Part shown: positions 9,190 through 15,249 of the stretch, piece after piece
Numbering within the stretch: the first letter of the stretch is position 1
How the letters are laid out: every line of letters starts with the position of its first letter
Assembly (NCBI GenBank): GCA_947254895.1
Contig: CAMYEY010000002.1
Location: forward strand, 1-39,592
DNA: 39,592 nucleotides
Origin: an uncultured Clostridia bacterium
GTDB lineage: Bacteria; Bacillota; Clostridia; Saccharofermentanales; DTU023
Direction: 5' to 3'
Program-made: the position numbers and the translations under genes
The notes under the pieces: generated by a model
The model's input: the letters and a program-made list of their open reading frames with translations, nothing else
Databases searched by the model: none
Told to the model about the DNA's origin: nothing

Positions 9190-9275
9190 ATAAAAACAAT
9201 TTGTTCAATTTGCATAAAGCAAATCGGATGTTTTGTGATGAATAACCAAAAAACAAAAAGAGAATTCGAAAAATA

Positions 9276-9304
9276 TTGACCGTTTTGTGGTGCGAAACTA
9301 TACT
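9276..9304 (+). promoter_or_regulatory. Sigma-A promoter of the large RNA
   Basis: TTGACC (9276-9281), exactly 17 bases, TATACT (9299-9304). This is the best consensus promoter in the window. Its predicted start, seven bases downstream at 9311, is the first base of the long-range closing helix of the RNA. Upstream, 9190-9275 is A/T-rich and carries only a weak hairpin (9208-9224) after the AlaX-like gene; no gene is visible there. Confidence 0.85.
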
Positions 9305-9310
9305 TTAATC

Positions 9311-9840
9311 AAGCTTCAGGGAATTCTAAAAACCTTGATGAAAGATTCATCACCGTATGGATCGGAAGGCAGTAACTTGACAACGGAACATTGAACTCAA
9401 AGTTGGGATTCACGAGACTTTGTATATCTAGGGAAGCGAATGGATTTTCTGTAAAATGAGGAAACTATAGAAGACTATGCCACAGTTCTAAGAACGCAGA
9501 CCCTAATGCATGAGTGTGATAATTGTTAGATTAAATGGATGAGATGAAAATGATTAGAAATATAAGATCCCGGCAATGAGTAAGAAACAACAGTCATTAA
9601 GAAAGTCATAAAAAAGAATGAGAACGTTGCAAACAGTATGGGAAGTTGGAAAAGCTGCAAGTCTGAAATTAAGTTTTAGAGTGGGTTCAACGGATCACTA
9701 GAATGTGCCAAAAGCAGGTCTAAGTGAAGTTGGTAAAAGTAAAGTCTAAGCCTAAATGAGAACTTACTAGCAGATGAAAAAATTCCGTTAATGATGGTCG
9801 GACGTCAAAAAGCCAAAGGTTCGCTGAAGCTTATTTTTAT
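9311..9840 (+). ncRNA. Large ornate structured RNA, ROOL-like candidate
   Basis: About 525 bases with no credible reading frame and clear RNA architecture. The two ends pair: AAGCTTCAG (9311-9319) with CTGAAGCTT (9824-9832), continued without a gap on the 5' side by GGAATT (9320-9325) with AATTCC (9781-9786). Inside is a compact three-way element, CCTT (9333-9336)/AAGG (9366-9369), holding hairpins GATGAA/TTCATC (9337-9351) and CCG/CGG (9353-9365). Further helices: CAAAGT/ACTTTG (9398-9422), TAGGG/CCCTA (9429-9433/9501-9505) with GCG/CGC inside, and ATTTT-CTGT-AAAAT (9444-9457). Purine-rich, A-rich linkers separate the helices. A U-rich run (9833-9839) follows the closing stem and may end transcription. 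Length, promoter and style suit the ROOL class of large Bacillota RNAs; class assignment is tentative, RNA status is not. Confidence 0.8.
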
Positions 9841-9853
9841 TGTCCCGTCTATA

Positions 9854-10366
9854 TTATGGTTCAAGACAGACTATGTCCCTCAGATTCCGATATTTTTCTT
9901 GATAATCCATGCCGTAGCCAACCAGTCTTGTATAGCCTATTTCAAATCCCCAATATTTTAAAGGTAATTGGATCATCAATTGATCGTGGTTAACGAGTAG
10001 GCTAGCTAATTGGATTGTAGCCGGCTTGAATTTTTCCAGGTGTTCAATCATATAGTGGGTAGTAAGTCCGGAACGGATAATTTCCTCTAAAACAAGGATA
10101 TGCTGGCCAGCGAGGTCAATAGCTACATCCTTTGTGATATGAATCGATTGTGAGCTGGATTGTAGTTTGTTGATAGCTATGAAGTCAAAGTTTACGGGGA
10201 GGTTGATGGAACGGGTTAGATCAGATAAAAAATAAGTTGATCCCTTAAGCATTGCAATGACGCAAAGTGGACCATCAAGCTTTTGATAATCGTGGCTGAT
10301 CTCTCGACCTAAGTCTTCGATCCTTTGTTGGATCTTGCTTTCGCTGAACATCACATTTCCCAACAT
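9854..10366 (-). CDS. HPRT-like phosphoribosyltransferase with altered active site
   Basis: A 170-aa protein with the overall pattern of hypoxanthine phosphoribosyltransferase: MLKGSTYFLSDL (the LKG loop), a PRPP-type motif and GYGMDYQEKYRNLRDIV at the C-terminus. Key positions differ. The PRPP motif, normally VEDIIDSGLT, reads LEEIIRSGLT, so the catalytic-base Asp is Arg. The purine-stacking segment, normally IPDEFVVGYGLDY, reads IGYTRLVGYGMDY, losing the Phe. The Lys that contacts the purine 6-oxo group is absent from its place, and the SY pair of the flexible loop is missing. It starts at ATG 10366 with AGGAGG six bases upstream. It is last in the leftward operon, 37 bases after the kinase/nuclease fusion, and converges on the large RNA. 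Either substrate specificity has changed or it is a non-catalytic binder. Confidence 0.75.
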   Translation of the reverse strand: MLGNVMFSESKIQQRIEDLGREISHDYQKLDGPLCVIAMLKGSTYFLSDLTRSINLPVNFDFIAINKLQSSSQSIHITKDVAIDLAGQHILVLEEIIRSGLTTHYMIEHLEKFKPATIQLASLLVNHDQLMIQLPLKYWGFEIGYTRLVGYGMDYQEKYRNLRDIVCLEP

Positions 10367-10403
10367 ATATGTCCTCCTGTTAAAAATAACAATTAAACTT
10401 TCT

Positions 10404-11444
10404 CTAACCGTTGAAACGCTCAAGCAAAGATAAAAAGTCCCTCTTGTATATGATTTTGACATTTATTCCGGGGTATAGTTCTTGTAATTTTTCTAGTTTC
10501 TTCTTCTTGGCTGTAACATACTTTTGATTCATTGTGGTTAACTCCAGGTAGATATCAAATTTAGGCAAATAAAAATCTGGGCTGAATGCCATGGTGACAT
10601 TATGAGCATCATCCCATTCAACAGGAAAAAATTTAGGTTCATATCGCCAATCAATCTGGTATAGGTTGAGTAAGCGGGCAAATTCTGATTCAGACTCATT
10701 TTTAAAGTTAGGTAGGTTGCTATTCTGCGTCTGTAAGATTGAGTTTTCAGCCTGCTGCTCAAGTTTTCGCCTGATCCGGTACTCCTCAATGAGGCGGTCA
10801 ACTAGGCTTAGACAATTTTCAAGTGATAATCTGCCTGTGTTTAAAATTAAATGAAAGTCCTCATTTTGAGCTTGTCGTCCATGGAACAGAGTAGAGATTA
10901 GCTTTCGGTATTGTTTATCGATCCTGGTTTGCAGCTCTCTTGCACTCAATTTGGTAATTTCCTGGGGACTGATAAATCTTTCTAGAAAGATGAGTTCGCT
11001 GATTGAATTTATGCTGGTATGAAATTCCTTGTTTTGGCTAAGGTAATGGCGATACATTGTATATTGGGCTTGGGCTTGGGCGACCCTTTGTATTTTTACC
11101 TCGTTCGCTGCTATTGTTTTAATATGGATCGCTCTGGGATTGTTGGCTAAAAACCGGTCTCCTGCACATCCCAGCATGATGGCATCATTGCTTTTACTCC
11201 ACTCCTCCAGGGCTCCTTCAAGGTAAGATTTAAAATCAGTTTGTTCACCTGGGCCAACCGGTTCAAAAAAGAATTTTGTACTGGTTTCTAGCATTTGCCT
11301 TTCATGATCACTCGCTATGGGCTTGAGAAAAAGATCAATCATTTTATCAAAGTCAATCAGAGGATAACCTGTCTTTCTTGACAGGCGTTCAGCAAGTTCA
11401 TCCCCGAAACTAGCAGCTTCACGGGCAACAGTTATAATGGGCAC
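10404..11444 (-). CDS. Cytidylate kinase-like protein fused to PD-(D/E)XK-like domain
   Basis: A 346-aa protein starting at GTG 11444 (AGAGG five bases upstream). Residues 1-225 resemble the cytidylate-kinase-like family (PF13189): ITVAREAASFGDELAERLS at the P-loop position, IMLGCAGDRFLANNP, and FHLILNTGRLSLENCLSLV near the end. The P-loop lacks the usual GxGGxxxA/K form, so nucleotide binding may be atypical. A Gln/Asn-rich linker (about 226-248) leads to a C-terminal domain with SESEFARLL, SPDFYLPKFDIYLELTT and KKKKLEKLQELYPGINVKI. This looks like a PD-(D/E)XK nuclease fold in which the Lys after Glu is Thr. Fusion to such a domain and linkage to an HPRT-like gene suggest a nucleotide- or nucleic-acid-related role, but I cannot name it. 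Confidence 0.65.
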   Translation of the reverse strand: MPIITVAREAASFGDELAERLSRKTGYPLIDFDKMIDLFLKPIASDHERQMLETSTKFFFEPVGPGEQTDFKSYLEGALEEWSKSNDAIMLGCAGDRFLANNPRAIHIKTIAANEVKIQRVAQAQAQYTMYRHYLSQNKEFHTSINSISELIFLERFISPQEITKLSARELQTRIDKQYRKLISTLFHGRQAQNEDFHLILNTGRLSLENCLSLVDRLIEEYRIRRKLEQQAENSILQTQNSNLPNFKNESESEFARLLNLYQIDWRYEPKFFPVEWDDAHNVTMAFSPDFYLPKFDIYLELTTMNQKYVTAKKKKLEKLQELYPGINVKIIYKRDFLSLLERFNG

Positions 11445-11488
11445 AAGAACCTCTTTCTTGAATGATTAAGAAATATAAGTTGATTGTA

Positions 11489-12292
11489 TCATTTTTTAAA
11501 TAGATTTTGAATTTTTTTACCGTAGTAGCTAAGTTCTTGCCTAAAACCTTGTTTGAAAGTAGGCCAATCCCACTTAATTGGGAAAAATTGAATTCTATTT
11601 AAGGCATAGGCCTTGATCAGCATAGCGATTTCTTCTGCTTGGACCTGGCGGTTATAATGCATCATAAAGTCTTCTGTACCGGGAGCCGGGTAGTAGAGCC
11701 GATACCAGGCGGCATAGGCATCATCGAGACCACATAGGTGACCAAATTCATGGGCTGCAATGGACTGTAAAGTCTTCTCTTGACTGTATTTGTGGATAAC
11801 AGCGTAGCCGGGCCAATGACGTGACCAGTTGTAGCCTAGACATAGGACTCTGCCATATTTAAAAATTCCCCAAAATCTCCTCAGAAGGCCGCTCGCAACA
11901 TGAGATGGAAGAATTTTACTTTCGCGGATAAAGATGGGGATAGGTCTCTGCTTAAAGCAAAGAAGGCGTTTGAGCCAGGTTAAGCGGGGCGGTACCAGTC
12001 CTGAGTCAGGGTCTAGTTTAAGGATGACGCTGAAGGGCAGATAATCCTCATGTAAGGGAGAGAGCTGGCTATCAGGCGCCAGATTTTCAAAATAGATTCG
12101 GCAAGCCGATATGATTTCTGGAGTAGTGGGATATAGACCGGACCACTTTTCCTCAATGCCACGACATACTAGATCTTTTAAATTTACTTGGTCAATATGG
12201 TGTCTATAGGCACCGGGGTTAAAAGTAAGGTAGGCAGTGAGTTGAAAGCCCCGGTAGGGATCGTATTTAAGATTTAAGGGGATGTGTAGCAT
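11489..12292 (-). CDS. Metzincin-like zinc protease, unknown family
   Basis: A 267-aa protein with an intact zincin motif, HEFGHLCGLDD (HExxHxxGxxD, about residue 182), followed about 20 residues later by EDFMMHYNR, which fits the Met-turn of metzincins. A Trp/Tyr-rich segment, GRVLCLGYNWSRHWPGYAVIH, precedes the motif. There is no signal peptide or membrane segment, so it is either cytosolic or not classically exported, which is unusual for metzincins. The start ATG 12292 lies seven bases from the end of the membrane-protein gene. A gap of 44 bases separates it from the kinase fusion downstream. Outside the zinc motif I recognise no family. Confidence 0.6.
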   Translation of the reverse strand: MLHIPLNLKYDPYRGFQLTAYLTFNPGAYRHHIDQVNLKDLVCRGIEEKWSGLYPTTPEIISACRIYFENLAPDSQLSPLHEDYLPFSVILKLDPDSGLVPPRLTWLKRLLCFKQRPIPIFIRESKILPSHVASGLLRRFWGIFKYGRVLCLGYNWSRHWPGYAVIHKYSQEKTLQSIAAHEFGHLCGLDDAYAAWYRLYYPAPGTEDFMMHYNRQVQAEEIAMLIKAYALNRIQFFPIKWDWPTFKQGFRQELSYYGKKIQNLFKK

Positions 12293-12299
12293 TTTAACC

Positions 12300-13091
12300 C
12301 TAGCGGTTTACCAACCAATCTTTAAATTGTTTAAGTTGTCTAGTTCTGGAGGCTTGCTTATACCAGGGAAGGAGGGAGATATCTTGAGGAAAAAAGATAT
12401 GTTGGTGCATAATGTCGACAAAAATAGGATAGAGGTAAGCTGTGCTCTTACCACTTATAAAGTTTACAATACCAGTTCCGGCAGATAGAACCTCCTCTTC
12501 ATTTTTCATATCTGTTATAAGGATCAGGCTATTTTGACTGACCGGCTTTTCCTGATTGTGGAGGTCGATATAACGGGCGCTTTCTGCCAATATATTGTCA
12601 ACGATCAATATGTTGAGTAGTGGACGATAGAGGAGAAAGACCCGGTGGCTTTTGCGCTGTAACTTCCAATTCAAGAATCCTGTTTCTTTCTCGAAGACGA
12701 TCCCTAGCTGTGGTGCAGAAGTTTGTCTGTAACCGGCAGTTTGCAGATATTGGGCCACCTCTTGGACAAGATCTGCCTGGTTATCTGACTGACGAATCAA
12801 CTGCCCGTTCAACTGATATTTTTTTTGCTTCCGGAGCTTTTTTAGGCTATTAGCGCTAGTAGGATCATAGGTTTGTATCACATTGTTTGTGATTAGGCTA
12901 CGGACTGTGCTGGCAAATAGCAGGATATATATTGCTAAACAGAAAAAATAGGCCAACTTTAACCAGTTGATATAACTAAAGTCAGAGATCAGTTGGATTT
13001 TACCGGATAGCCAAAAAAGAGCATATCCTAGGAGAATAAAGACGAAAGTTTGACTGAATACTTTCTTGAATTTCCAATATAGTTTTCTCAT
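12300..13091 (-). CDS. Unknown two-TM membrane protein
   Basis: A 263-aa protein, first gene of the leftward operon. Two hydrophobic segments are clear: residues about 14-30 (TFVFILLGYALFWLSG) and 43-65 (WLKLAYFFCLAIYILLFAST). The remaining 200 residues are predicted cytosolic, with a basic stretch KKLRKQKKYQLNGQLIRQ and an alpha/beta domain (LNILIVDNILAESARY, NSLILITDM). I recognise no family and infer no function. GGGAG lies upstream of ATG 13091, and an extended -10 promoter at 13127-13135 precedes it. Tight spacing to the metzincin-like gene suggests the two proteins act together. Confidence 0.55.
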   Translation of the reverse strand: MRKLYWKFKKVFSQTFVFILLGYALFWLSGKIQLISDFSYINWLKLAYFFCLAIYILLFASTVRSLITNNVIQTYDPTSANSLKKLRKQKKYQLNGQLIRQSDNQADLVQEVAQYLQTAGYRQTSAPQLGIVFEKETGFLNWKLQRKSHRVFLLYRPLLNILIVDNILAESARYIDLHNQEKPVSQNSLILITDMKNEEEVLSAGTGIVNFISGKSTAYLYPIFVDIMHQHIFFPQDISLLPWYKQASRTRQLKQFKDWLVNR

Positions 13092-13126
13092 GTTCCACTT
13101 ATCTCCCTTAGTCTATCACGGCTGAC

Positions 13127-13135
13127 ATTGTAACA
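13127..13135 (-). promoter_or_regulatory. Extended -10 promoter of the leftward operon
   Basis: On the minus strand the sequence reads ATGTTACAATG, an extended -10 (TG, one base, TACAAT) whose start would fall near 13120, about 30 bases before ATG 13091. The same ATGTTACAAT core recurs upstream of both XRE genes, so it may also be part of a shared operator. No convincing -35 is present. Confidence 0.45.
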
Positions 13136-13200
13136 TGTAAAATTCATCAGGAAAACCGGTTTGGCCTTTTTGAGAAAGCTCTTTACCATTAACTGGATGT

Positions 13201-13212
13201 GTTACAATAAGA
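13201..13212 (+). promoter_or_regulatory. Extended -10 / possible operator before first XRE gene
   Basis: TGTTACAATAAG: TG, one base, TACAAT (13203-13208). It is flanked by GTGT and ACAC, giving a short inverted repeat around it. The 12-base string is identical to the one before the second XRE gene at 13630-13641. A poor -35 (TTTACC, 13182-13187) is upstream. Confidence 0.45.
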
Positions 13213-13259
13213 CACAGTGCCTTAAAGCTACATAACTCTCACATAGATAAGGAAGAAAA

Positions 13260-13538
13260 ATGGGAAATTTTGCAGAAAATTTAAAGCGACTTCGAAAATC
13301 CAGTAAGCTCACCCAGGGACAACTGGCTCAACAAATAAATTGCTCAAGGTCTCTCATATCCCTGTATGAGACAGGCCAACGTTTACCTAGCTTTATGGTT
13401 CTAGCTAAACTTAGCAAGATTTTCAAAACTAGTGTGGATGAGTTGATCGGCAATATGCCTGTTGAAGCTGATAACCAGGTTGATCTAAGTTCCGGTGAAC
13501 TGCTTGAGGTTGCGGAGACAGGAAAAGATTTTGATTGA
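13260..13538 (+). CDS. XRE-family HTH regulator
   Basis: A 92-aa DNA-binding protein of the Cro/C1-XRE type. The helix-turn-helix spans residues about 6-60: FAENLKRLRKSSKLTQGQLAQQINCSRSLISLYETGQRLPS, then ILAKLSKIFKTSVDELIG-like residues (here VLAKLSKIFKTSVDELIG). A 30-residue acidic tail follows. ATG 13260 has AAGGAAG about eight bases upstream. It is divergent from the leftward operon across a 168-base gap, so it is a candidate local regulator of that operon or of itself. Confidence 0.88.
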   Translation: MGNFAENLKRLRKSSKLTQGQLAQQINCSRSLISLYETGQRLPSFMVLAKLSKIFKTSVDELIGNMPVEADNQVDLSSGELLEVAETGKDFD

Positions 13539-13626
13539 TCCTTGAAGTTTAACTATTGATCAGAGGATAAATCCATTCGGATATTTAAGACGCAAACAAC
13601 TCCTAGTGTTAGTGGATCTTACAATA

Positions 13627-13649
13627 ATATGTTACAATAAGTAACATAT
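13627..13649. promoter_or_regulatory. Perfect palindrome, probable operator, before second XRE gene
   Basis: Two nine-base arms, ATATGTTAC and GTAACATAT, flank AATAA with no mismatch. The left arm contains an extended -10 (TG, one base, TACAAT at 13633-13638), so a protein bound here would cover the promoter. The site lies 40 bases before the second XRE start. An RNA hairpin is possible, but there is no T-run after it, so a terminator is unlikely. Autoregulation by the adjacent XRE protein is my inference. Confidence 0.55.
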
Positions 13650-13688
13650 AGAGCGTTTTCAAAGTAAGTGAGAGGTGAGGGGTTTGCC

Positions 13689-13889
13689 GTGAGACAATGG
13701 TTAAGAGACAGACGACTAGCAGAGCAACTGACCCAAGAAGAGGTGGCCAAGCATCTTGGTCTAGCCCGGGCCTACTATACCCAGATAGAACTTGGAAATC
13801 GACGGCCCTCGCCTGAAGTGGCTCAAGCCTTAGGCCGGCTACTTCATTTTAGTTGGACAATATTCTTCGATGAAAAAGAGGACTGCTAG
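13689..13889 (+). CDS. Small XRE-family HTH regulator
   Basis: A 66-aa single-domain HTH protein: VRQWLRDRRLAEQLTQEEVAKHLG, then LARAYYTQIELGNRRPSPEVAQALGRLLHF. Nearly the whole protein is the DNA-binding domain. I chose GTG 13689, preceded by GAGGTGAGGGG at 13673-13683; another in-frame GTG at 13668 would place that purine run inside the gene. It follows the first XRE gene by 150 bases with its own palindrome/promoter. It sits upstream of ctsR, but the strong ctsR promoter makes cotranscription unnecessary. Confidence 0.82.
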   Translation: MRQWLRDRRLAEQLTQEEVAKHLGLARAYYTQIELGNRRPSPEVAQALGRLLHFSWTIFFDEKEDC

Positions 13890-14018
13890 GATGGTTATTG
13901 GGTGAGTGCTCTTTAGAGTCTTAGGGGTAGGGCGATAGATCCTTTCCTAGCTTGAAAATCAAACTATAAAAATTCACAATTGTTCATTTTTAGTTCGCAC
14001 ATTAATAGAGGCAAAGTG

Positions 14019-14049
14019 TATAATGTAATCAAGATCAAAGAAAGTCAAA
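14019..14049 (+). promoter_or_regulatory. ctsR operon promoter and CtsR operator
   Basis: A consensus -10, TATAAT, at 14019-14024 is followed by tandem CtsR heptads: GATCAAA (14033-14039), GAA, AGTCAAA (14043-14049). This matches the CtsR box (two RGTCAAA heptads spaced by NAN) with one mismatch in the first heptad. A further GTCAAAG overlaps downstream. The box lies over the expected transcription start, so bound CtsR would block initiation, giving autoregulation and heat or protein-stress induction. No good -35 is visible. Confidence 0.8.
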
Positions 14050-14131
14050 GTCAAAGACAGAGAAGGTCAGACATTGGTTCTAAAAAGCTTTATTGAGACT
14101 TTGCAGGAAAAAGAAGGGAGAAAATTAAGCA

Positions 14132-14611
14132 ATGTCAAATCTTAGTGATACTATCGAATATCTATTAAAGCAAATGCTTGCGGATAACGAGGGTAGAATT
14201 GAATTTACTCGCAATGACTTGGCAGAAAGATTGAATTGTGTTCCCTCACAGATCAGTTATGTTCTTCAGACCCGGTTTACCAATGGTATGGGTTACATAA
14301 AAGAGAGCCGTAGAGGAGGCGGTGGTTCAATCAGAATTTACCAGGTGAATTTTGATTCTCCCCAAGAGCACTTGGTCCATCAAATACAATCCCTGCCTGA
14401 GAGTTTAAGTCAGCAGGAATCAAATTTGATCATCGATAACCTTAACCAGCAAAAGGCAATTACTGAGACCTATTCTCAAATTGCCAAGGCTGCGGTTTCT
14501 GAGCAAGCCCTGGTGGATGTACCGGTGGCTGAAGTTGGCAGAGTAAGATCGGCTATCTTGAGTAATGTTTTACTGACAATATTAAGGTTAGAGGGAAGGA
14601 GTGAGGAATAA
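14132..14611 (+). CDS. ctsR: Transcriptional repressor CtsR
   Basis: A 159-aa winged-HTH repressor of class III heat-shock genes in Bacillota. The N-terminal DNA-binding domain is typical (LSDTIEYLLKQML, RNDLAERLNCVPSQISYVLQTRF), with the glycine-rich wing ESRRGGGGSIRIYQV around residues 63-77, the part that senses temperature. The C-terminal dimerisation/McsB-interaction domain runs to the end. GAAGGGAG precedes ATG 14132. The stop overlaps the spacer of mcsA, one base before its start codon, consistent with the normal four-gene operon. Confidence 0.96.
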   Translation: MSNLSDTIEYLLKQMLADNEGRIEFTRNDLAERLNCVPSQISYVLQTRFTNGMGYIKESRRGGGGSIRIYQVNFDSPQEHLVHQIQSLPESLSQQESNLIIDNLNQQKAITETYSQIAKAAVSEQALVDVPVAEVGRVRSAILSNVLLTILRLEGRSEE

Positions 14612-14612
14612 G

Positions 14613-15248
14613 ATGTTATGTGATAAATGTAAAAAGAACGAGGCAACTGTAAGCATTAGGACAAATATTAACGGAGTTACCAAACAACAAAAGCTCTGTC
14701 GAGATTGCGCACAAGAGGAGGGAGTGTTTGAGTCTGCTTTTGATACTTTACCAATTCCTAATTATGTAGGCCAATCAGCTTTTTCCCTACCCTTTAGCCT
14801 AGCCAAGGTTTTTGGGCAGTTGGACCCGGGTCAGATGACCAAGACCATATCTTTTGATGTCTGCCCTGATTGTGGACGAAGTATAGCTAATTTTCAAGAA
14901 GACGGTCTTTTTGGCTGTCCGACATGTTATTCACATTTTAGAAATTGGATTGAACCTATGCTTGATGAAATTCAAGGTGGTCATATCCAGTTAGAGGTTG
15001 TAGGAGGAGATGGAAGTCGAGGCATAGACCTGGATACTTCCATAAGTGCAGAAGAATCAGGTAAGTCTGAACCGTTAGAAAACAGCCCGTTATCTACCTT
15101 GCAGGTTAAGCTGAAAGACTTGGTTCAGCAAGAAAAGTATGAAGAAGCGGCCCTGGTTCGGGACCAAATCAAGGCAATTAAAGAGGATGAACAGGCCAGA
15201 GACGGTGGGATAAAACCCAATGGTCAGGCCCAAGATGAGGGGGAATAA
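14613..15248 (+). CDS. mcsA: McsA, activator of the McsB arginine kinase
   Basis: A 211-aa zinc-binding protein. Two treble-clef-like zinc sites are visible: CDKCKKNEA with LCRDC near the N-terminus, and CPDCGRS with CPTC in the middle. Between residues about 160 and 200 there is a UvrB/UvrC-type helical motif, LKDLVQQEKYEEAALVRDQI, which in McsA contacts McsB. The start is ATG 14613, one base after the ctsR stop; GTGAGGAA upstream is the ribosome site, and the upstream in-frame GTG 14601 is probably not used. A charged tail follows the UVR motif. Confidence 0.94.
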   Translation: MLCDKCKKNEATVSIRTNINGVTKQQKLCRDCAQEEGVFESAFDTLPIPNYVGQSAFSLPFSLAKVFGQLDPGQMTKTISFDVCPDCGRSIANFQEDGLFGCPTCYSHFRNWIEPMLDEIQGGHIQLEVVGGDGSRGIDLDTSISAEESGKSEPLENSPLSTLQVKLKDLVQQEKYEEAALVRDQIKAIKEDEQARDGGIKPNGQAQDEGE

Positions 15249-15249
15249 G

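Noticed and set aside
9311..9832. RNase P RNA, tmRNA or SRP RNA
   Set aside because: A GAGGAAAC string at 9459 recalls the RNase P core (GAGGAAAGUCC), but the rest of that motif is missing. There is no tag-coding frame or tRNA-like end as in tmRNA, and no SRP Alu/domain IV loops were found.
9190..9853. Decayed protein gene (pseudogene) in the gene-free gap
   Set aside because: Stops in all frames on both strands, and the paired ends and exact promoter placement indicate an RNA gene.
10666..10854. 62-codon plus-strand frame inside the kinase-nuclease fusion gene
   Set aside because: Antisense to the linker region, no ribosome site, Ser/Arg/Leu-rich translation typical of shadow frames.
13627..13649. 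Terminator reading of the palindrome
   Set aside because: The stem is A/T-rich and no T-run follows; overlap with a -10 element suits an operator better.
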